Shown one piece after another: positions 1-10,684 of a DNA stretch of 26,505 bases. The stretch is from Saccoglossus kowalevskii (Eukaryota; Hemichordata; Enteropneusta; Harrimaniidae). The notes beneath the pieces are model-generated. The model saw nothing but the letters and a program-made list of their open reading frames with translations, did not search any database and was not told the DNA's origin. Each line of letters opens with the position of its first letter. The first letter of the stretch is position 1. Location of the stretch: NCBI RefSeq assembly GCF_000003605.2, contig NW_003151253.1:86258-112762 (forward strand), read 5' to 3'. The position numbers and the translations under genes are program-made.

Positions 1-966
1 ATAATATATAACATTGGAATTATTCAATGTTTGAGAATGTATTTACAATTGGCTTCCCCCTGTCTAGTTTTAAAATGTACATGTGATAAAGCGCTCCATG
101 ATAATAATAATTTTCAGGGCCGGTACCTGAAATGTCTCATATGAGGGATCAAATGCACGTTCTCGTCAGCTTTTTATCTGTCAAGCCATAAATGGTCATA
201 TAAATACTGTTTCGATCAGTACGAATCTTCCTTAACTGCGCGTCATTCCAAACCCTTGGTATTATGTAAAGGAACTGTAATTTAACGTGTGGATAATCAT
301 GTTACACCTGTGAGAGAGTCTTCTACATTTGACTGAGAAACAAATAAAGTCGACACTCAATACTTTGCGTTTGCAGTAATGCAATGGTGATTGGATAAGT
401 TATAAGTTAACAAAGAATTTCCGTTTTCGATATTGTGAAATTTTTCCGTTTTTCGGCCAAAAATCACCAAAACAATTGATTTTGACAAGTGTATTCAGAA
501 ATATGATGAGAATATTTCATTAAAAGTGCATTCCATATGCATGCCAATATTAATTTTAATAATTGCTGATTCCACAGGAATACTAATTGAGTACAAAACA
601 TTATTTAGTGTATTTTCGTTATTGTTTGTTATTTTATTTGGCTTGAATTATGAAAGAAACAGCTGAATGAAATTATAAAATATTTAGCATGTTCAACAAC
701 AACAACAATAAATATGATTTTGCGTAGTAAAAATATTGTTTCTCCTCCATAAAAACAAAAAAAATTAACAATGTCGAAAACGGAAAGTTATAATCGTAGT
801 ATCAGGAACTCTTATTCGTGTAAGATCATACGATATACTATTTTAACTTCGACGCAAAGATGATACATTCGGATAACAGATATATATATATATAGAAACG
901 CGACTCTGGAAATCAAATCGTGTTCTAACCGGATGTTAAGAGACTGGCAATAATGATTATTAGATA

Positions 967-968
<2 letters not shown>
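1..968. other. AT-rich noncoding DNA, no gene seen
   Basis: I see no convincing open frame, splice-bordered exon or RNA gene here. Content is AT-rich with short A and T runs, a small CAA/AAC run at 693-708 and a short TA run near 881-894. Confidence 0.7.
693..708. repeat. (AAC)n short microsatellite
   Basis: About five consecutive AAC units are seen directly, ending in AATA. It is too short to be more than ordinary simple sequence. Confidence 0.85.

Positions 969-970
<2 letters not shown>

Positions 971-1015
<45 letters not shown>
971..1015. repeat. (AT)22 microsatellite
   Basis: This is an uninterrupted run of AT dinucleotides, about 45 bases. It creates an artificial Tyr-Ile repeat reading frame on the minus strand that should not be called a gene. 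Length polymorphism between individuals is likely for a perfect run of this size. Confidence 0.97.
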
Positions 1016-1017
<2 letters not shown>

Positions 1018-4000
1018 ACATGCACTTTCCATTATTCAATGAACTACTGATTACAAATACTCTGTGTCTATTGAATAGGTTTTACAATGTTACTTATCGT
1101 TCAACTGATTACTCCATGATCTGTGCTGCACTAAATGACCGGGTAAATACAATACATTTACACACTAATGAATATGGTAAACAAATGAAGCATGTTTAAT
1201 GATGTAGCAATACTTAGTATGTATTTCACAGGTCGTAAATTAGTTTGTACAATGTATGCAATTTACCATAACGTTATGAGTATGCCACGCTCGAGGAGTT
1301 GGAAAAATGTGTCGTATATTGGTAGCACAATTTCAATGTCCCTATCTCATTCAAATTCATACGTAGACTTTCATTGGAGCATACTCTAATGAATCTTTTT
1401 CGCAATGCCAAGAGAATTCATCAACAAATTCATCAAAAAATCGCTATAATGTCAATTAATTTTTACTATTTTTTACTAATATTTTTAATATTATTTCTAA
1501 GTGAACCTCTGTAGATAACGGTACATTAATTGAACAAGGTTGCTGACAATGATTAATACTGTGTAATGACATATTACTTGTTCTTATGAAATCCGCTGTG
1601 TTGGACAACGTTTATATTTCATGTCAGATTGAATTCATACGTTTCAAGTCGATAGGCAACCAATCTTCAATATACATTCGTCAATAAACACATGGACTAT
1701 ATTGTAAGAGTGATTATTAATTCATGCGTATGTTTTGCATTCTCTGATTGCATGTTGGTTTCATTAAAAATCGTGTTGTGATGGCGTGATGCACTATGAC
1801 CATATGGTGTGATCTGAACATTTTTTTTCTTGATAATAATTAGGTCGATTCGTGAATATATTGCCGTTCGAAGACGTTTGCATTCATTCTTGTTCATATC
1901 CCATCTGTTGGGTTTATTAGAGAACCGTGATATGAGTTCAATTCCGAGTGTAACAATGCTGTGCAGTTAGAGCCTGATAAAATATAGATTAACGTCAAAG
2001 GGAATACGCATATCACCTATGAAATATACATCGTGTACAATAATAGACGTTGTCATAGAGATGGAATTGATTATCAATCATCCAAGAACAATTGCTAGGT
2101 TTACATAGAATCAAATTGAAAACAGGTTTAGAAAATAATTTCTTATCATTTATACTGTATTTTGCAAGTTTGTTATCGGCGATTCATTAAGTAACTCAGT
2201 CAAATAAAATAGTTAATAAAACCTGGTATGCACGACACATACCATTGGCACAAGCTATTGAAATCACGCACGACTATAATAATAGTCACTTTGTAAGCCA
2301 AACTCAGTTGAAATATTTGTGATTGTCGTTCGTGATACAACCGCAAAATATGATGTTGTCTAATACGAGATACAGTCGCATCTGCTAATACAACATGCGG
2401 TTCTAAAAGTAGCAAAAATATTCTTGGTTAAAGTCACGAATATAATAACATCTCAAATATGTGTGCGTTCTCTTCTATCACTTTACATAAAATGTATTGA
2501 AACACATTCCCAAGAACAATACGTGGTCGGGTAACTTGTATATATCTGCAATAACCAATTCAATGCATATTCAGAGAAAAACTATCGGCATTATTTTAAC
2601 TTGTATTATTATCGACAACTATTTCAGTGTGCTCGACACGTACGTTTTACCCAGACTACAAACGCCACTACCGTCGCTGTAAATAGAATTAAGGTTATTA
2701 ATACGATTATCGTATGGGTAAATATTAGAGATATTTATATCTTTGACCTTTATCCACGGTACAAACATTTTGATATATAATTCAACCCATTGCGACCAAT
2801 CATTGACATTTTCAATTTAAAAAAACATCGTTAAATTAAAAAAGGCTACTGTCCATGACATTCCTCGACGCTGATTGAAGACCATTTGGTGTTCGACCTA
2901 GGAATATGGACGATTTATTCTAGGATTCCATTACTTTGTAGTTATTAATTATGAGATGTATAGGAGGTCAGCATTTGATTACGTTTAATAAGGATTGCTG
3001 GCAATTGCTGTGACGATCTGCCATTCTACGTATACATCAAATCAATCAGTGACGTGAGGTGAATAAATGAATGATTGCTGACTAAAAACAAATAAATGAC
3101 CACGTTACTGAAAGATATTCTAAACCGAGCCCTTATTATATTTACATCAGATTTGTTATTTTATTTGCTATCGAGTTTAATATATTGATGCTCTTTCCGG
3201 TAAATATAATATTATATACTGATAATATTTGAGATACTGTGCAAAATATGTTTTGTAACAAATAATAAATACATAAGTTTTTCTATAACGAGTTAGTGCA
3301 TTGCTAATTCATGACCTTCGATTTAGTAAATCTTTGGTATAAACTGATAGGATTGGACATAGCACATACCTCTCCCCAATAACTGGCATTTTGCCAATAT
3401 ATAGTTCTGCTTCCATTCACTGGTGTAGTCCCGCACTACAAATGACATGGTCGATAACACGGAATCTATGATTAGTTAATGTTTTTCTCTATTGGAATGT
3501 TAACACAACAATGTATTGGCTTGATAACACTAATTTCCGTCCACAGAAACTGTAGTAAATTCTTTACATGAAAAGTTCTGGATAATTTGTCCTGGAAAAT
3601 TGTTTTGAGTGCAATACTCGGTCATCAACCAAAGTATAATATTTCAGAATAGTTATGTAATATTTGTTCTCATTGTCTAGTTTAAATCCTCTTACTGTGC
3701 AACATGGAAGGTGACCATTACTACAAATAATGAAATTCAAATGGGTTTCGGAAAAGCATTCCGAGAAATCTAGAAAGTAAACGGAATGGTGTTTACGAAT
3801 GGGCTGATGAACATAACACTCTTAATTTATTTACAGGACAGTGTCGTCAATGTTTGGTACTTTTACTCTTACTTTCGATTTTGTACTTTTAATGCTTTAT
3901 CTAAATATCTTTACCAAATCATTTTGCATACACCGTTGATGTTTTCAAGTTCAAGACCTGATATCGGATCGCAACACCATTTTGTCAGCAATACTAGTCG

Positions 4001-4158
4001 GCATCGGAGTGATAGATACCTCAAGGAGACGTCATTCGTCAACATTATTGTTGTTTATCAACTACACTTTTGTGGTCATTGAGATTTATACCGCCTCAAA
4101 TAATGTCAGAAAACAACCACATATCGTTTTTTAATTGTAAAATACAGTACATACCTGC
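1016..4158. other. AT-rich noncoding DNA, no gene seen
   Basis: About 3.1 kb in which the longest frames (60-98 codons) have composition typical of random AT-rich DNA: many Ile, Tyr, Asn, Ser and Cys, and no domain. I found no paired splice sites around a GC-raised segment. Two small palindromes sit at 2701-2715 and 2729-2742. Confidence 0.65.
2701..2742. repeat. Two adjacent small palindromes
   Basis: ATACGA-TTA-TCGTAT (2701-2715) is followed 13 bases later by AGATAT-TT-ATATCT (2729-2742). Both have perfect 6-bp arms. In AT-rich DNA such small palindromes occur by chance, so no function is claimed. Confidence 0.6.
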
Positions 4159-4179
4159 TACTAAGTACTAAGTACTAAG
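4159..4179. repeat. Three tandem copies of TACTAAG
   Basis: Three perfect 7-bp units stand back to back. TACTAA resembles a branch-point consensus, but there is no acceptor-bordered exon close by to support that reading. Confidence 0.9.
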
Positions 4180-5297
4180 TCACTCACATCTAGTACATAA
4201 TATTAAATTTCAACACTATATTTTCGACAAAGTTACTCATCCATGCTACCTTTCTTAAATATGTGTCGAATCTGCATGTGGTTATGCAGGGCAATTACTA
4301 ATAAAGTTTATATAAATATCACATGTGACTGATTAACAGAAGTAACATATAAAATAGCCCACAATAAATTCTCACGATGCTCAGTAAGGTACTTGACAAA
4401 ATTCAGCAAAACATAAAACTAGCATTGTACACAACATTTGTACGCGATCATATAATTTAGTTAAATTCTTTGTACAGTATATGTTTTCTGTGCATACATA
4501 CACGTTACGCTATATTGTACTCATAATGTAGCGGGTTAATTGACAAGTGAATCTATTGTCTCCATACCAATATTGATTGACGATTTAAATATGTACATTT
4601 CTTTTTAAAATTTATATCTACGACAATATTAAATATTTCAAAACATGAACATCAATAACTCATGGAAATGAGACACGAATTCCCAAAACATTGAGTGACG
4701 TTGTCAGTTTGATGGTTTAATATCTGTCAAAAATGCCAATGTATGGCGAAATGATCAATTCGTTTATACAGTACAATGTTTTGTGTATCGCAACCATAGT
4801 TGCAAATGCAACATATGCAAAGCACTGGATTTGTCGATATTTGATACTATATCCCATTGTTTTGCGTTTTTATATATAATACATTGGCTATATTGGGTAT
4901 GTTTGTGTGCGCCAGTTGATAGTCACAATGTATATGTTCTGTTTTCTTTCCACTTATATCCATATTTATGCACAACACGTTGTTTGTCAAACTATAAAAA
5001 ACATGTACGCATTCTACATTATGATATGTCAATATGTGTAACTCGTGCAATAAAAACCGTCTTGAGTCTCAAACATAAAATTAGAACTTTTGATCGTATC
5101 TCATTACAAAACTGGGTTTAATCAACGTCGTTTACATATGCGAGTACGTGTCCAGTAGAGCTGTTGTGAACAATATATAAAGCCGTTACGTGCGCGATTC
5201 TGTGAATGAACATTAGATACATGGATTTCAAGTATCATTAAAAGACGTGGAATAACTGCACCGAGGAGAAGCGGAAAGGAAAACTCTTCCTGCCTTA
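4180..5297. other. AT-rich noncoding DNA with one TATA-like box
   Basis: No gene is recognised. The 112-codon frame at 4783-5121 is rich in Cys, His, Tyr and Ile with no domain and overlaps an antisense frame, as expected by chance. A TATATAAAG box lies at 5174-5182, and the sequence after it becomes less AT-rich (5180-5310). Confidence 0.6.
5174..5182 (+). promoter_or_regulatory. TATA-like box
   Basis: TATATAAAG matches the eukaryotic TATA consensus and is followed by a short GC-raised stretch. There is no transcript evidence, and TATA-like words are frequent in AT-rich DNA. Confidence 0.2.
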
Positions 5298-5317
5298 AGG
5301 CGCCGGCGCCTATATAA
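5298..5317 (+). promoter_or_regulatory. 14-bp GC palindrome abutting TATATAA
   Basis: AGGCGCCGGCGCCT (5298-5311) is a perfect 14-bp palindrome of nearly pure G+C. Its last T begins TATATAA (5311-5317). A GC element directly upstream of a TATA box resembles a compact core promoter, but no coding exon can be seen downstream, so this is only a candidate. Confidence 0.3.
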
Positions 5318-6751
5318 TCAGTTTCTGATGAGATGATTAAATAAAACGCATAACGAAATCTGAAACGATTACTGGTTATTGCGTGTCATCAAAGAATGTT
5401 GGATTGGAACTAACAAATGAAGCAATAAACTCCACAGTAGGTATCATCGTACTTTACGGGTGGTAATTTTCGTTTAGGTATGATTCACATTATGATGTGT
5501 ACGAGTATTGCATTATAATCTCTTACTGGTGGTTAATCAGTACAACTTGGTAGATCATGCTACTTTCGTGGGCAGTTGTAGCCAGCGCGCATTATTCGTT
5601 TATCGTGAATTCACTTCTGTTTAAAGAGTTATTATTTCTATTTACGTCGGATCACGATTAATGACGTAAGGGAGTAATAAATTCAGTAAATTGTTATTAT
5701 TGTGTTTAATAATTATAAATAAATTAAATTAAATCATCCACGTACGATATTCCTTTTTAAATAGATCATACCATATTGCAACGGAACATTACCCTTCAAT
5801 TAATAATGCAACTATGTTACGACTATTACGAGTATTACGCATTCTCGTTATTGAAGTAGTTCAAGCGGGTTACAAGGCATTAGATATATGTAAATATAAT
5901 TGAATACCCCCCTAAACTGTCGACTTGTTGATTGCTAATTCACTTCTATGTTAAACTATTCCAAATCCTGTCTAACGTTCCATCACTTTTCTGAAGAAAA
6001 TCTGATTAAATGCGCTGTACAATCTTAATAGATAACGAAGTGTAACGGAATCGTGGCAATCAAAAAGATTCGAAAGAAGTTAATGATGTATGATCCGATC
6101 CAGCGGTTGCCGCGATACAAAATGTCCATTACGATTGTGATCTGTTAATGATTTTTTTTCTAATAATACTTCATAATGTGTGTGAAAGTATGCCAATCGC
6201 TTCGCTTAAAAGCGATATTATAGCACAGACGAATCAATAGACGATGGTATCGGTCTTCCAACAGAATGCACGAACGGCCTTCAATTACGTACAATCTGCT
6301 TTGCTCATCAAATGGATTTAATTATATGGTACCCACTTTCGCGACGCATAAGAATGTTATACATATATCACCATGACAACGTTGTGCAACTGCAATAGGT
6401 TGATGAAAACTATATTGAATCTTGTATCGTTATACTTCATTGTGGATAGGGCCACGTAGCGTTCCTAGCCATATACGATGACGCCTATACTATTCAATAT
6501 GCGCTTTAACGGATTTGTGTATCGATACAAAAATTGATTATCATTTTTAGAAATACACCACCATTGATATATACACTGTACGACTTTTAATTTTGTTTCA
6601 CTTTTTCAATGCATACTTGATAGATTATCTTATATTAATGTTTATTTCCCCCTCAATCGACTAATTCTAATATATCGATAATATTTTTGTGTTCTCTGTT
6701 TATAAATGTTGTAAAATAAAGTGTCTTGGGTTATTATAGCTGGTTAGAACG
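5318..6751. other. AT-rich noncoding DNA, no gene seen
   Basis: No frame, exon or RNA gene is supported. The stretch contains AT-rich runs, for example around 5700-5735, and scattered ACGT words. Confidence 0.65.
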
Positions 6752-6838
6752 TTGGTGAATAATATACTGACTCGTGTTACCTTAATAATAAAAGAGAACT
6801 ATTAAAACTTATCCATGTAATAATATGTTATTCACCAA
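6752..6838. repeat. Inverted repeat, 15-bp arms, 57-bp spacer
   Basis: The arm TTGGTGAATAATATA (6752-6766) is matched by the reverse complement of TATGTTATTCACCAA (6824-6838), with 14 of 15 positions pairing. It could be the ends of a tiny foldback element or a weak hairpin. No target-site duplication is evident. Confidence 0.8.
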
Positions 6839-6840
6839 TG

Positions 6841-6862
6841 ACGTAGTATTTCTACGTAGTAT
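6841..6862. repeat. 9-bp direct repeat ACGTAGTAT with 4-bp spacer
   Basis: ACGTAGTAT occurs at 6841-6849 and 6854-6862 separated by TTCT. The second copy overlaps the palindrome CTACGTAG. It starts two bases after the inverted repeat that ends at 6838, and the intervening bases complete a TGACGTA half-CRE. Confidence 0.85.
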
Positions 6863-8064
6863 GAAAACGGTAAAACCCATGCCAACTCGTTGAAAGTAAA
6901 ATACATTTATTTAAACCTTTTATTTAACTTACACGTGTTAAATCAACTTCTGTTACTTCATGTTGAATGCATGATAAGCAATTGCATTTTATAATTCCCA
7001 AACGCAATGCAACAACCTTAGTCAATTTCCTTAATACCCTCGTATTACGAATCATGAAACGAAAGACAGTGTTATTACGTCATATAGGAAGGGAGTTAAA
7101 CGAGCTGTACCAATACTTTGCTGATTATATTGAATGTCAGGAAACCACGCTTAAATGGCATGCTTCTATTTTTACTCAATTGTACTTCGACATAAAGCGG
7201 AAATATTAGCCTTGTAAGGAGATTCACAGTGTGAATACAAAAGCGATTTTTTTTTGCATGTTTTCTATGAATACATATTTTACTATCAATTCGGCTGGTA
7301 TAAATTGCATAATATATCATAAATGGCTCCTTCCACAACTGTGTTGTCAGGGTCATCCAAGGCTAATTCGCCATATTAAAAATATGTTTTATTATCTTGA
7401 TTACGTTCGCGGAAACTAAGATAACACAACATTACATTAGGTTGAACTATTTCTATATATTTTGTTAAACTTATGCGTTGCTGGCAAGGAATGAAATGTC
7501 AGAAGGATAAATTCAGTTATGACATGACTAATTTATATCATTTGTACGATAACACATATTGATTACGTAAGTGGTGAAACGTGTTCATCATTATAATTTA
7601 TAAGACCGCGTAGTTAGAGATAAAATGTAGCTCCAAGTGACAGCTAGTGAAAGTGCTACAAACCTAACTAACTATACGACACAGGCCAGTAATATAATTG
7701 TTTAACGTTCAGTCCGATATTACTAATTTCAAATCCCATTCAGCCAAATGAAGGTTGGTTAATCTTTGCCCGGTTATTCACACGTAGTGCACACATTACA
7801 TGACGGCATTTGAAGTGATCTTTCGCACACTAACTAAGAGAATTTACAACAATAAAGTCTTGGCGGAAAAAATCAAGGACGATCACTTTCAAATTACCAA
7901 TATCATAACACGATAGCCAGCGGCTTTCAGACCGCTTGACAAGTCAATGGCTAACAATTTTTGATTCGAATAGGTTACTTTCTGAAAAAAAAGCATTTTT
8001 CAATTCACTGGAACTGTGTTTGAGAGTAAAAGAAATCGGAAGCTAATTTGTGGCCTCGTTGCAG
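6863..8064. other. AT-rich noncoding DNA, no gene seen
   Basis: Several overlapping 60-86 codon frames exist on both strands (6967-7419), which is what unconstrained DNA gives. None has a recognisable domain or good splice borders. Confidence 0.6.
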
Positions 8065-8238
8065 AAACATGATAATAGTAACTCGACCTACACTTTGGAT
8101 CGATCGGAGAATTGTGCTTTCTTTTGTTCTCTAATAATGCCAGCCGTCCTCGAATTAGCTTCTTTGGTTACTAATTTAAAACAAACAGTGGCCGCGATGG
8201 AGGAAGAAACAAAACTTGGCTCACAAATGACCATCTAG
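8065..8238 (+). CDS. Candidate terminal exon, unknown product
   Basis: I do not recognise this as any family. A cytosine- and T-containing stretch ending in TTGCAG (8059-8064) could be a splice acceptor, and an open frame runs from there for 57 codons to TAG at 8236-8238. The frame is open back to 8050 without an ATG, so if real it is an internal start into the last exon of a gene. The peptide looks better balanced than neighbouring frames: a hydrophobic LIMPAVLELASLV stretch is followed by a charged segment with MEEETK and ends in GSQMTI. GC content is higher than in the flanks. No upstream exon of matching phase and no canonical AATAAA close downstream was identified. It could equally be a decayed exon or chance. 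Confidence 0.22.
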   Translation, partial: KHDNSNSTYTLDRSENCAFFCSLIMPAVLELASLVTNLKQTVAAMEEETKLGSQMTI

Positions 8239-8715
8239 ACCGTAGACGTTAACAATTAATTTTAGAATTTATACTAGCATTGCCTAATTACTCATGATTA
8301 TGATTTGGTATGAAATATATTTAAAATTCATCTTAGTTGACGGTAATAATCAATGTGAGAACTGCACGATCTTGTATCATATCTTAGATAGTAATTGCAC
8401 TACAAATACCTGTTTTTAGTGGTCAACATGGTATAAATATTTTCATTCCCTGCACTAATGATTAACACTTGCTCACTTGATGCCTTTGTAAAGTGCTGGA
8501 AATACAAAGAGTGTAGCCGTAATAATGAATATTACTTTTAATAGTAACCTAGGTGAAATATACAAAAGTGCACCGACAGGGCAAACATTTGAGTAATTTA
8601 AATACTAGCATTATTGTTTTAGCTCCGTTATGGAATAATGTAGCAACAATTGCATATATGTTACTAAATGGTACTTGGTAATTATACATGCTATTTACAG
8701 CAACAAATCGTGCCG
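8239..8715. other. AT-rich noncoding DNA, no gene seen
   Basis: Nothing beyond random-looking AT-rich DNA. The short minus-strand frame at 8549-8746 has no domain. Confidence 0.65.
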
Positions 8716-8925
8716 GACATTTTATTACGATTGATAAGATTCCCATGTTTGAAGTTGATCAGATACAACTTATTTGTTATTATTACAAAAGAAAGATAAT
8801 GTTAAGTGTGATTTCACCATGACATTTTTATTACGATTGATAAGATTCCCATGTTTGAAGTTGATCAGATACAACTTATTTGTTATTATTACAAAAGAAA
8901 GATAATGTTAAGTGTGATTTCACCA
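8716..8925. repeat. Tandem duplication, two ~104-bp copies
   Basis: Copy 1 (8716-8819) and copy 2 (8821-8925) read identically, base for base, except for one extra T in the run after GACA in copy 2. They are separated by a single base. Such identity means a very recent duplication, a polymorphism, or an assembly artefact. Both copies begin GACATTTT and end GATTTCACCA. Confidence 0.97.
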
Positions 8926-8980
8926 ATTGCAATATCTTTAATAATATACATAAAACCCGTGTCAACAATGAACTTCACCA

Positions 8981-9039
8981 AGAAAACAAACAGCAGTAAA
9001 AACAATAATAACAATAAAAAGAACAGCAACAATGACAAC
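8981..9039. repeat. A-rich AAC/AAT low-complexity tract
   Basis: The stretch is dominated by AAC, AAT and AAA triplets and would read as Asn/Lys-rich in one frame. It follows the tandem duplication within about 55 bases. I read it as simple sequence, not coding. Confidence 0.8.
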
Positions 9040-9406
9040 GTACACAATCATTTGCCCTTCAAATAACTTTCCTTTTAACATCGGGCAAGGTAAAAACACA
9101 AACAACATCAAACTGCGCAACCTCCTACAAACAATATAGGGTTCCAATGATTGCGACACTCAGAATTACAATGCAGTGCCTCGAACATATCGCTAGCCTA
9201 TATGACAGTGCCATTCTTCGCATTCATTTAGAATACGCAACAAAAAACTATTTACATCGAATAGTATAGTATACATATGCACGATGATGAAAATCGGATA
9301 TCTTCGTTATATTTTCAAATGGATAATCGATTTTTAATCACTCCAAGTTGTGTTGACATCACCCGGGCACAAACTCGATATAGATAATCACTAAACGTTG
9401 AGATTT
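9040..9406. other. Noncoding DNA, no gene seen
   Basis: No supported feature. Base composition is a little less AT-rich than further upstream. Confidence 0.6.
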
Positions 9407-9600
9407 ATGGAGGACCCTTCAATACAATTTGGATTACCGGAAAGTAATGTGTGGAGATATAGCTGGGATTTCAGTGAGCCTGAGCACATTCCTAGAAATG
9501 ACCTGGGGAATCGCTGTCCAATAAGTAGTCGGCGGAGAAAGCTTTGTAATCACCGATTGATCGTCTCCATGACGCAACACAAAACTTCAGACCGATTCAG
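9407..9600 (+). CDS. Candidate first coding exon, unknown product
   Basis: An ATG at 9407 opens a frame that stays open through 9600, where ATTCAG is followed by GTATCT, a fair splice donor. The 64-codon peptide starts MEDPSIQFGLPESN, has aromatic residues (WRYSWDF), then a basic cluster SRRRK. Its composition is more protein-like and GC-richer than surrounding frames. The frame also continues past the donor to a stop at 9704-9706, so intron use is not required. I recognise no domain. Joining this exon to the candidate at 10027-10190 gives a phase conflict with an in-frame stop, which argues against those two being consecutive exons of one transcript. Confidence 0.18.
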
Positions 9601-10026
9601 GTATCTATTATTCATATTTTTCTCAAAGTTCCACGATCATGGGCAATATCTAGTCATGCGGTCAAGGTGTACGTCAAATTATATTGTAATATGTTGTATT
9701 TCATAATAATTGAAGAGTGGTTAAATGTGTAATTGATTAAATATTTAAATCCCATAAATTATGCGATATGGCTAAATTGAGAAGTGTAATACATAGTAAT
9801 AATGTTCATTAAATTGATGACAACGTAACGTGACAAATTTACTGTTAATTAACTTCTTTGTAATAATCAACATCTTTTGTGTACATTTCTTTATTAGGTT
9901 AAATACACGATAAAAAACATATTTTGTTTTTATTTTGCACATAGAGAATACACAATTTATTATTCCGTCATTTACGGTAAGACGATATATAAAATATATT
10001 ATTAAAGATTATAAATATTGTTTCAG
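9601..10026. other. Very AT-rich noncoding DNA
   Basis: No exon is seen. The AT content is particularly high up to TTGTTTCAG at 10018-10026, which resembles a 3' splice site. Confidence 0.6.
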
Positions 10027-10190
10027 AATTCAAAATTGAATTTTAAAATATTGTTTTTCAAACAAGACGAAAATAAAAATGCCGCTTTGTGCGAATCACT
10101 ATTATTTGTGGTCACACGACAGGCGCAAGCCAACCGTAGACTTCCCGTTGCTGCGGCAAACGACAAAATAAAACAACGCAACGCAAGCAG
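10027..10190 (+). CDS. Candidate internal exon, unknown product
   Basis: Bordered by an acceptor-like TTGTTTCAG (10018-10026) and a strong donor, GCAG followed by GTGAGT (10191-10196). One frame is open across all 164 bases (54 codons plus two bases). The first ~50 bases are AT-rich and the rest is clearly GC-raised. The predicted peptide ends in a basic, Ala/Gln-rich segment (RQAQANRRLPVAAAN). A second frame starts with ATG at 10079 but stops after 30 codons. The segment 10119-10173 is similar, in inverted orientation, to 10685-10739, so part of the exon may instead be a repeat. No protein family is recognised. Confidence 0.22.
10119..10173 (+). repeat. Diverged inverted repeat, left arm
   Basis: The reverse complement of this segment aligns with 10685-10739. 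Over the core (10119-10151 against 10707-10739) I count 26 of 33 identical bases, and similarity continues at a lower level to about 10173. The best block contains TGGCTTGCGCC. Both arms are GC-raised compared with the flanks. The pair could be the ends of an old transposable element, or two copies of a short repeat inserted in opposite directions. Confidence 0.6.
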
Positions 10191-10410
10191 GTGAGTTATT
10201 TTACTTTGAAAATGCCGAACGAACCATTAACGCAGTGCTATCATTCATCATTCGCTCAATAAGTATCCGATATGAAAAGGTGTTCGCTTGACAAATACCG
10301 GTTTCTAATCTTGATAATTCAAAAATACGCGAACATTACGTTACTCATCACAGCTCTCTCTATAAAGTAATACTTTCCACGATAAGTGAATGGAGATCAT
10401 CACCAGGTTG

Positions 10411-10498
10411 TCCATATTGGTATTCACGTATGACCTTCCATATTGACTTACTAACTGATTGGTTTGGTAAAGCTACAATGTAACGTGCGAACCAATCA
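10411..10498. promoter_or_regulatory. Candidate cis-regulatory cluster with mirrored CCAAT boxes
   Basis: TCCATATTG occurs twice in direct orientation (10411-10419 and 10437-10445). It is followed by TGATTGGTT (10456-10464) and its exact reverse complement AACCAATCA (10490-10498), spaced by 25 bases. ATTGG/CCAAT is the NF-Y core in animals. The cluster lies between the two arms of the 10119/10739 inverted repeat. Regulatory activity is inferred from motifs alone. Confidence 0.3.
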
Positions 10499-10612
10499 CG
10501 CAACGTATTTCGTAATTCATATTTTTTCGACCTATTAAATCATAACACGTTCGTAATTCAAAGTAAAATTAACTCAAATTAAATTGAACATTGTTTTACA
10601 CAACGCGTCTTC

Positions 10613-10635
10613 GTCAGATACGCCGCGTATCAGAC
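10613..10635. repeat. Hairpin/palindrome within the GC island
   Basis: GTCAGATACG (10613-10622) faces CGTATCAGAC (10626-10635) across CCG, with one mismatched pair in ten. The inner GATACGC-C-GCGTATC is perfect. It could be a protein-binding palindrome or the end of a mobile element. Confidence 0.8.
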
Positions 10636-10684
10636 GGACACATTGAACAAGTTTGCACTAACAAAGGCGCCACTCAATCACCCA

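Noticed and set aside
812-1039. Minus-strand frame with a Tyr-Ile repeat
   Set aside because: It is the translation of the (AT)n microsatellite and has no independent support.
4783-5121. 112-codon plus-strand frame
   Set aside because: Cys/His/Tyr/Ile-rich composition, no domain, overlapped by an antisense frame, in AT-rich DNA.
5325-5358. CTGATGA followed 23 bases later by GAAA, as in hammerhead ribozymes
   Set aside because: The bases between do not form stem II, and no stem I or III with a cleavage triplet could be drawn.
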